DNA of 7,190 bases from CAZLPW01 sp964561495 (GTDB taxonomy: Bacteria; Fidelibacterota; Marinisomatia; Marinisomatales; UBA1611), in contig CAZLPW010000097.1 of the NCBI GenBank assembly GCA_964561495.1, positions 1 through 7,190 on the forward strand, read 5' to 3'. Positions 1 through 5,080 of the stretch are shown piece by piece (the stretch's first letter is position 1; each line of letters starts with the position of its first letter). Position numbers and translations under genes: made by a program. The notes below the pieces were generated by a model that was not told the origin of the DNA, made no database searches, and saw only the letters and a program-made list of their open reading frames with translations.

Positions 1-44
1 GCAAGGGTTTACGCCCTTCGGGGGTTCGAATCCCTCCCCCTCCG
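1..44 (+). tRNA. 3' part of a tRNA with long variable arm, probably tRNA-Ser (truncated by window edge)
   Basis: The fragment folds as the 3' part of a class II tRNA. A variable-arm hairpin pairs 3-7 (AAGGG) with 14-18 (CCCTT). A T-stem pairs 20-24 (GGGGG) with 32-36 (CCCTC), with one G-T wobble, around the canonical loop TTCGAAT at 25-31. The 3' acceptor strand is CCCCTCC at 37-43, followed by a G discriminator at 44. The long variable arm limits the choice to Ser, Leu or Tyr. The G discriminator is usual for tRNA-Ser and argues against Leu and Tyr, which normally carry A. The genome does not encode a full CCA tail (CAT follows), so CCA would be added after transcription. The anticodon lies outside the window, so the isoacceptor is unknown. 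Confidence 0.88.
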
Positions 45-95
45 CATTCAAAAAATTGGCTTTCTTTGGAAATAATATTTATGAAAAATGTCAGA

Positions 96-101
96 TATAA
101 T
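96..101 (+). promoter_or_regulatory. Candidate -10 box (TATAAT) immediately upstream of gltX
   Basis: A perfect TATAAT hexamer lies only 5 nt before the gltX ATG. A transcript initiating at the usual distance downstream would start at or next to the start codon and so be leaderless. The absence of a Shine-Dalgarno sequence before gltX fits this. No good -35 hexamer sits 16-18 nt upstream; the nearest candidate, TTTGGA at 65-70, is too far. In AT-rich DNA this hexamer can occur by chance. Confidence 0.35.
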
Positions 102-106
102 TAAAT

Positions 107-1519
107 ATGAAGCCATGTGTTAGGTTTGCCCCAAGTCCAACAGGAGAGCCTCATTTAGGATTTGCTAGAACAGCTTTATACAATTTTTTATTTGCAAACA
201 ATAAAGGTGGTCAGTTTCTGCTCAGTGTTGAAGATACAGATCTTGAAAGGTCAAAAAAGGAATATATAGATCAAATAATACACTCTCTTGAATGGCTGGG
301 ACTTCAATGGGATAAAGAAATTATTTTTCAATCTAATAAAAAAAAGAACTACGAGAAATATATCCAGATTTTGATTGCTACAGGCAGTGCTTATAGATGT
401 TTTGCTAGTAAGATTGAATTACAAAAAATCCGTCAAGAAACAGGCTCCTATAATTATAATGGTTTATGGCGAGATAGAAGTGACGAGGAAATAGATCAAC
501 AGCTAAAGGAAGGTAAATCTTATACGATTAGATTGAAGACTCCTGATTCTGGTTCAATTCGTTTTAATGATATGATCTATGGTGATATAGTTGTTTCAAA
601 CTCTGAGATAGATGATTTTATAATCGTTCGTTCGGATGGTAGTCCAGTTTATAATTTCACAAATGTTATTGATGATCAAGATATGGGCATTACACATGTA
701 ATACGGGGTGAAGACCATATATCAAATACCCCAAAACAAATTCAAATTTATAAGGCTTTAGGGTTGAGCCTTCCAAATTTTGCGCATTTGCCAATGATAT
801 TAGGTGAAGATAAAAAAAGATTGAGTAAACGGCATGGAGCAACTAGTGTTTTATCATATAGAGATGAGGGATACCAGCCTGAGGCTTTATTAAATTATTT
901 AGCTCTTTTGGGTTGGAATCCAGGTACAGAAGAAGAAATAATGAATTTAGATCAACTTATTTCAAAATTTGATTTTTCTAGGGTTCAAAAGAAAAGCGCT
1001 ATTTTTGATCCTAAAAAACTAAACTGGATTAGTTCAAAATATTTTGCAATGCAAAATATTAATAATATTTTAAAAACAATTAGAAAAATAAATCCAGACT
1101 GGGGATTAGAAAAAGATGATATTTATTGCAAAAAAGTTATAAATATTTTGAGATCACGTTGTAAATCTTTAACTGATTTAATATTAAACTCTGAATATTT
1201 TTTTTCAGATCCTAAATCTTTTTCAGATACTGATATAAAAAATATATTGAAAGATTCGGATAAAGAGATGATTGCAGAAATTATTCAACTTTTTAATAAT
1301 CTAGAATTCTGGGATAAGGATTCTTTAGAAAAGTTATTTAATAATTTTTTAGAAAAAAAGTCATATAGTTTTGGAAAATTATTTAAGCCAATGAGAATTG
1401 CTCTCTGCGGATGTTTAAATGGACCTTCACTTTTTGAATTGATGGAAATATTAGGTAAAGATTTGTCAATCAATCGCTTAGAAACTGCAATAGAGGAATT
1501 TAGAATTGAGGAATCATGA
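107..1519 (+). CDS. gltX: Glutamyl-tRNA synthetase (GluRS)
   Basis: This cytoplasmic class I synthetase joins L-glutamate to tRNA-Glu using ATP. The 470-residue length is normal for a bacterial GluRS. The N-terminal Rossmann catalytic domain opens with APSPTG (8-13) and the HIGH-type signature HLGF (16-19). The KMSKS-type loop is RLSKR (238-242) followed by HGA. The C-terminal half (about 300-470) is the helical anticodon-binding region and ends in the family's Gly-Pro-x-Leu-Phe-Glu and ILGK pattern near residues 435-450. Only one cysteine (C98) is present where the E. coli enzyme has its zinc-binding Cys/His cluster, so this copy probably lacks that zinc site, as some bacterial GluRSs do. 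The ATG at 107 has no visible Shine-Dalgarno. The gene follows the tRNA and overlaps glnS by 14 nt. Because a GlnRS is encoded next door, it is probably the discriminating type, but I could not map the deciding anticodon-contact residue. Confidence 0.97.
   Translation: MKPCVRFAPSPTGEPHLGFARTALYNFLFANNKGGQFLLSVEDTDLERSKKEYIDQIIHSLEWLGLQWDKEIIFQSNKKKNYEKYIQILIATGSAYRCFASKIELQKIRQETGSYNYNGLWRDRSDEEIDQQLKEGKSYTIRLKTPDSGSIRFNDMIYGDIVVSNSEIDDFIIVRSDGSPVYNFTNVIDDQDMGITHVIRGEDHISNTPKQIQIYKALGLSLPNFAHLPMILGEDKKRLSKRHGATSVLSYRDEGYQPEALLNYLALLGWNPGTEEEIMNLDQLISKFDFSRVQKKSAIFDPKKLNWISSKYFAMQNINNILKTIRKINPDWGLEKDDIYCKKVINILRSRCKSLTDLILNSEYFFSDPKSFSDTDIKNILKDSDKEMIAEIIQLFNNLEFWDKDSLEKLFNNFLEKKSYSFGKLFKPMRIALCGCLNGPSLFELMEILGKDLSINRLETAIEEFRIEES
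1493..1497 (+). promoter_or_regulatory. Shine-Dalgarno-like site (GAGGA) for the TTG start of glnS
   Basis: GAGGA lies inside the last codons of gltX, 8 nt before the TTG at 1506. It supports TTG as the glnS initiator and suggests translation coupled to gltX termination. These bases also encode Glu-Glu codons in gltX, so part of the match may be coincidental. Confidence 0.5.
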
Positions 1520-3191
1520 AAACATAGAAGAAAGAAATTTTATCCAGAAGATAATTGATGAAGATAGCCTGACTGGCAAATGGGATAATCGAATTCATAC
1601 TCGATTCCCTCCTGAACCTAACGGTTATTTACATATTGGTCACGCTAAGTCTATATGTCTAAACTTTTCTCTTGCAGAAATAAACAGTGGCAAATGTAAT
1701 CTTCGGTTTGATGATACAAACCCAATAAAAGAGGAAGATGAATATGTTCAGGCGATAGTAGAGGATGTTAAGTGGCTAGGGTTCGATTGGGGCGATAAAC
1801 TATTTTTTGCTTCTGATTATTTTAACCAAATGTTTGATTATGCTGTTCAATTAATTTTAAAGGGAATGGCTTTTGTCTGTGATCAAAATTCAGAAGAAAT
1901 TAAGCAATGCCGAGGTACACTTAAAGAGCCAGGTGTGGATAGTCCTTATCGCGAAAGATCTGTCAAAGAAAATCTAGATTTATTTAAGCTTATGAAAGAA
2001 GGGGCATTTCCAGATGGCTCCAAAACTCTGCGTGCTAAGATTGATATGTCTCACCCTAATCTAAATATGAGGGATCCAGTAATGTATCGTATTTTGAATA
2101 CATCTCATCACAGGACAGGAAATGATTGGTGTATATATCCAATGTACGATTGGGCGCATGGCATTGAAGATTCCATTGAAAAAATAACTCACTCAATTTG
2201 CACATTAGAGTTTGAAGATCATAGACCACTTTATGATTGGTATTTAAAGAAGTTAGGAGTCTATCATTCTCAACAAATTGAATTCGCTAGACTGAATTTA
2301 AATTTTACAGTTATGAGCAAAAGAAAGTTAAAACTACTTGTTGATAAAAAAATTGTTGAGGGATGGAATGACCCCAGAATGCCAACGATTTCAGGTTTGC
2401 GAAGACGCGGATATACTGCTAGTTCTATTAGAAAATTTGTAGAAAATGTGGGTGTTACAAAGCGTGATTCAGTTATAGATGTTGTTAGACTGGAGAATGC
2501 TTTAAGGAATGAATTAAATAAAACAGCGCAAAGAGTTTTTTGCGTTTTAAATCCACTAAAAGTTGTGATTACAAACTACGATCAACAAAAGCAGGAGTAT
2601 TTAAAAGCAATTAATAATCCTGAAGACTCTAGTAGCGGATCAAGAGAAATCCCATTTTCAAAAGAGATTTTTATTGAACGAGATGATTTTATGGAAAATC
2701 CACCTAAAAAGTTTTTCCGTTTATCATTGGGTAAAGAAGTTCGTTTAAAATATGCATACTTTATTAAGTGCAATGAAATTATTAAGGATAAAAAGGGTGA
2801 AATAACTGAGGTTCGCTGTACTTATGATCCAGACACCAAGGGCGGGAATGCACTAGATGGTAGAAAAGTAAAAGGAACAATTCATTGGGTAAGTGCAGAA
2901 AAATCCGTGAAAGTAAAAATAAAACTATATGACAGGTTGTTTTCTAAAGAATATCCAGAACAAGAGAACAATTTTCTTGATGCTATAAATCCAAATTCAC
3001 TTCAGGTTCTTAATCATGCTAGAATTGAACCCTCTCTTATTAAGCCCAAAAACATTAACTATCAGTTTGAGCGTATTGGTTATTTTAAGTTGGATAATAA
3101 AAAGCTCAATTCTGATTCGATTACTTTTATTCGATCAGTATCATTACGTGATTCCTGGGCTCGCTTTTTAAAAGATAATAAAAATAAATAA
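1506..3191 (+). CDS. glnS: Glutaminyl-tRNA synthetase (GlnRS)
   Basis: This cytoplasmic class I synthetase charges tRNA-Gln directly with glutamine. At 561 residues it is close in length to E. coli GlnS and recognisably similar throughout. The catalytic domain carries RFPPEPNG (33-40), HIGH (43-46), and VMSKRK (269-274) as its KMSKS loop. The C-terminal beta-barrel anticodon-binding domains run from about 345 to 555, with KEVRL (410-414), DGRKVKG (451-457) and LYDRLFS (474-480). By alignment from memory, the residues that distinguish E. coli GlnRS from GluRS (R30, S227, C229, F233, Q255) appear here as R33, S230, C232, F236 and Q257, so this is a true GlnRS and not a second GluRS. The start must be TTG at 1506: an in-frame stop lies at 1491-1493, the ATG at 1516 is out of frame, and the conserved N-terminus (NFIQKIIDED, 11-20) needs this start. 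The overlap with gltX implies cotranscription. Confidence 0.97.
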   Translation: MRNHENIEERNFIQKIIDEDSLTGKWDNRIHTRFPPEPNGYLHIGHAKSICLNFSLAEINSGKCNLRFDDTNPIKEEDEYVQAIVEDVKWLGFDWGDKLFFASDYFNQMFDYAVQLILKGMAFVCDQNSEEIKQCRGTLKEPGVDSPYRERSVKENLDLFKLMKEGAFPDGSKTLRAKIDMSHPNLNMRDPVMYRILNTSHHRTGNDWCIYPMYDWAHGIEDSIEKITHSICTLEFEDHRPLYDWYLKKLGVYHSQQIEFARLNLNFTVMSKRKLKLLVDKKIVEGWNDPRMPTISGLRRRGYTASSIRKFVENVGVTKRDSVIDVVRLENALRNELNKTAQRVFCVLNPLKVVITNYDQQKQEYLKAINNPEDSSSGSREIPFSKEIFIERDDFMENPPKKFFRLSLGKEVRLKYAYFIKCNEIIKDKKGEITEVRCTYDPDTKGGNALDGRKVKGTIHWVSAEKSVKVKIKLYDRLFSKEYPEQENNFLDAINPNSLQVLNHARIEPSLIKPKNINYQFERIGYFKLDNKKLNSDSITFIRSVSLRDSWARFLKDNKNK

Positions 3192-3209
3192 ACTGGATAA
3201 AATCCTTGT

Positions 3210-3217
3210 TTACCCTT
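3210..3217 (+). promoter_or_regulatory. TTACCCTT motif upstream of the envelope gene unit
   Basis: This octamer sits in the glnS-to-TolB-like gap. The same octamer recurs at 7105-7112, ahead of the last gene of the window. Each copy is followed by a loosely TAnnnT-like hexamer (TAATTT at 3217-3222; TAGACT at 7113-7118) and then, after 6-7 nt, an ATG. It could belong to a promoter for the three envelope genes, but two copies do not make a consensus and no -35 element is clear. Confidence 0.25.
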
Positions 3218-3228
3218 AATTTATATCA

Positions 3229-4551
3229 ATGAAGCCGAGGTTAAGGATGCGGAAAATCCTAATTTTATTGACTGCTTGTATGCTCTATTCAATTCAAGAG
3301 CCTGCTGTAAATCTGTATCTGTTGCCATTTGAAAATATTGATAATGATCCAACTGTAGAGTGGATTGCGCCTGGTCTGTCTGATATGGTTAAGGGTGAAT
3401 TGAAAAATAAAATCGGTGTCAAATTAAAAACCAAAGAAGAACTTGAAACTATAATGAGTGATCGTCGATTAATGATGAGACAGCCAAGAGGTTCTAGAAA
3501 TTTTCTTTTGCTGGGGAAGTACAAGAGAAAACTCGACGAGATTCACGTTGATATTCAGTTAGTTGATATATCGAATTGGCAGGAAGAGAAAAGCGATAAG
3601 ATTATTCAAAAGTATAGCGCTATCCCACTTTTGAATAAGAATGTGGGAGAATCAATTAGAAAAATGATAGAGCCGTATACTCCTAAGCAAAATTTGGATA
3701 AGAAAACATTAACTTATTCCTCATATTCAAAGCCAAATCTAGAAAAAAAAATTAATCCTGTTCATGCTGAATCAAATAAGTTAGTATATAATCTTGATAG
3801 CCAAATAGCTGAACTTGAAGCTTCAATGGATGCATTACTTGGAGCAAAAAAGAGAGAGAATTCTATTCCTGAAAAAGGTGTAACGAGACAAGAGTCTGGT
3901 GGCTGGAATATGGATTTTAATATTGATGAGAAGATAGAATTTAATCCAAAAAACTCGGCCAACACAAAAATGCTAACTACGGTTTTGGATCAGTTGTTAA
4001 ATAACCCCTATGATATTGAACTCAAACGACCAGAGTTAGTTTATCATAACGATGATGAACTTTATATGACGGTGAGATTTCCAGTCTCCTATAAACTCAA
4101 GGAAGAAATAATCAAAGATATGTTAACTAATCTACCATATACTGGGTTAGAGCAAAATGGTAGTCTTACTATCTTTTATTTTAATAGAGAATCTTTTAAT
4201 TTTACTGAAAAGGTCGTAGATAGAATTAAATCAGGTGATCATAGGGCTGTCCCGATTATAAGAATCTATGACAAAAATGAAAACATTTTGGTCGTGATTG
4301 CTGATTCTCCAGAAAACTACGTCCATTCAAAAAATAGTAGCAGAGTCTTATATCTTCCACAAAATCAATTTTCTCATTTGATTGAGTTTACGGTGGGAGG
4401 CTGGTCTATGCAGGTAGCGATGGAAACAGTTGAAATTAATGCAATTTATGAAATGATTTTACCTGTTTCCCAAATGGAAGAAATGAATAATATTAATTTA
4501 AAATTTATTAAGGAAAATGAGTTGGAATCCTTTTTGGATCCATTATTATAG
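3229..4551 (+). CDS. Exported or lipid-anchored protein with TolB-like N-terminal domain and unrecognised C-terminal half
   Basis: I do not recognise the whole protein. Residues about 26-118 (440-residue numbering) resemble the TolB-like/FlgO-like alpha/beta domain seen in envelope lipoproteins and at the N-terminus of some adenylate cyclases. The clues are YLLPFENIDND (30-40), then a GLSD-type helix start (49-52), a 'LLLGKYKR' strand (93-100) and 'VDIQLVDI' (107-114). Residues 119-180 are a polar linker. A short helix follows (about 189-208, SQIAELEASMDALLGAKKRE). Residues 225-440 look globular alpha/beta and match no family I know. Two starts are possible. ATG at 3229 gives a basic n-region and places LTAC at 14-17 as a possible lipobox. 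ATG at 3247 has GAGG at 3237-3240 with 6-nt spacing but leaves a very short signal. C17 is the only cysteine. The gene lies 4 nt upstream of the thioredoxin gene, so the two are probably cotranscribed. A sensor or scaffold role in the periplasm is only inference. Confidence 0.85.
   Translation: MKPRLRMRKILILLTACMLYSIQEPAVNLYLLPFENIDNDPTVEWIAPGLSDMVKGELKNKIGVKLKTKEELETIMSDRRLMMRQPRGSRNFLLLGKYKRKLDEIHVDIQLVDISNWQEEKSDKIIQKYSAIPLLNKNVGESIRKMIEPYTPKQNLDKKTLTYSSYSKPNLEKKINPVHAESNKLVYNLDSQIAELEASMDALLGAKKRENSIPEKGVTRQESGGWNMDFNIDEKIEFNPKNSANTKMLTTVLDQLLNNPYDIELKRPELVYHNDDELYMTVRFPVSYKLKEEIIKDMLTNLPYTGLEQNGSLTIFYFNRESFNFTEKVVDRIKSGDHRAVPIIRIYDKNENILVVIADSPENYVHSKNSSRVLYLPQNQFSHLIEFTVGGWSMQVAMETVEINAIYEMILPVSQMEEMNNINLKFIKENELESFLDPLL
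3237..3240 (+). promoter_or_regulatory. Possible Shine-Dalgarno (GAGG) favouring an internal ATG at 3247
   Basis: GAGG lies 6 nt before an in-frame ATG at 3247, which would begin MRKILILLTAC. The ATG at 3229 has no comparable site. If 3247 is used, the protein is 434 residues and the lipobox-like cysteine is only at position 11, early for a lipoprotein signal. The site therefore bears on both the start and the localisation of the protein. Confidence 0.4.
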
Positions 4552-4555
4552 AAAA

Positions 4556-5074
4556 ATGAAGAAAATGAATTATATCAAAACGGCAATTTTATTTTTAATA
4601 TTTAATTCAGCTATTGTTGGGCAAGGGGGGACTAAAATCCCTGATCTTGAAATAAAAATGTTAAATGGACAAAGGACAAGCATATATAAACTACTTAAAA
4701 AAGGACCATTGTTGATTGATTTTTGGGCAACTTGGTGTACCCCTTGCAAAAAGCTTATGGTTCATCTTGATGATTATCACCAAAAATATAATGCCGAAGG
4801 CTTTCAGGTTTTAATGATCAATCAAGATACTCCCCGAAGTCTTGGGAAAGTCAAATCTTACATTAATTCAAAAAAACATAAATTTTTAGTTGCTATTGAC
4901 CCAAATCAGCAAATAGCAAAAAAATTAAATGGACAGATAATGCCAAGTCTAATACTAGTAAAACCTGATGCTTCAATCGTTTGGCGGCACCAGGGTTTCA
5001 TGCCAGGTGAAGAAAAAGAGATCCAACAACAAATTGAACTGCTTTTAAATGAAAATCAACAAGTTGATGAATGA
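4556..5074 (+). CDS. Exported TlpA/ResA-family thioredoxin-like disulfide oxidoreductase
   Basis: This is a thioredoxin-fold protein that exchanges dithiols and disulfides, probably in the periplasm. With the ATG at 4556 it has 172 residues: a signal peptide (MKKMNY, a hydrophobic stretch, then a likely cut near IVGQ, about residue 22-23), the redoxin lead-in (IPDLEIKMLNG), the active site WCTPC after DFWAT (catalytic C61 and C64), and a cis-proline in MPSLIL at P130. These are the only two cysteines. The ATG at 4517, in the same frame, would overlap the upstream gene by 35 nt and put WNPFWIHYY ahead of the signal, so I prefer 4556; the ATG at 4565 is also possible. Initiation regions are weak, suggesting translational coupling to the upstream stop 4 nt away. 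TlpA/ResA proteins serve cytochrome c maturation or general envelope thiol reduction. No cytochrome genes are in view, so the substrate is unknown; the adjacent barrel protein is a candidate. Confidence 0.93.
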   Translation: MKKMNYIKTAILFLIFNSAIVGQGGTKIPDLEIKMLNGQRTSIYKLLKKGPLLIDFWATWCTPCKKLMVHLDDYHQKYNAEGFQVLMINQDTPRSLGKVKSYINSKKHKFLVAIDPNQQIAKKLNGQIMPSLILVKPDASIVWRHQGFMPGEEKEIQQQIELLLNENQQVDE

Positions 5075-5080
5075 TAGCAG

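Noticed and set aside
1..44. tRNA-Leu or tRNA-Tyr instead of tRNA-Ser
   Set aside because: These also have long variable arms, but they normally carry an A discriminator, whereas position 44 is G. Ser is favoured, though the anticodon is not visible.
1285..1473. Minus-strand open frame of 62 codons inside gltX
   Set aside because: It lies wholly within a clearly functional synthetase gene, has no similarity I recognise and no separate initiation signals; it is a shadow of the real gene.
1516..1519. ATGA overlap as the gltX stop and glnS start
   Set aside because: The ATG at 1516 is not in the glnS reading frame; only TTG 1506 reaches the conserved N-terminus.
2582..2773. Minus-strand open frame of 63 codons inside glnS
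   Set aside because: It is entirely covered by conserved GlnRS anticodon-binding-domain coding sequence, so it is treated as a chance frame.
3294..3524. Minus-strand open frame of 76 codons opposite the TolB-like domain
   Set aside because: The plus-strand frame shows domain-like conservation, a signal peptide and operon spacing; the antisense frame shows none of these.
3762..3965. Minus-strand open frame of 67 codons opposite the linker of the TolB-like protein
   Set aside because: Its product is low in complexity, and it has no start signals or recognisable similarity.
4517..4555. ATG at 4517 as start of the thioredoxin gene
   Set aside because: It would overlap the upstream gene by 35 nt and place a Trp/Tyr-rich stretch ahead of an otherwise normal signal peptide; ATG 4556 gives a typical n-region and 4-nt operon spacing.
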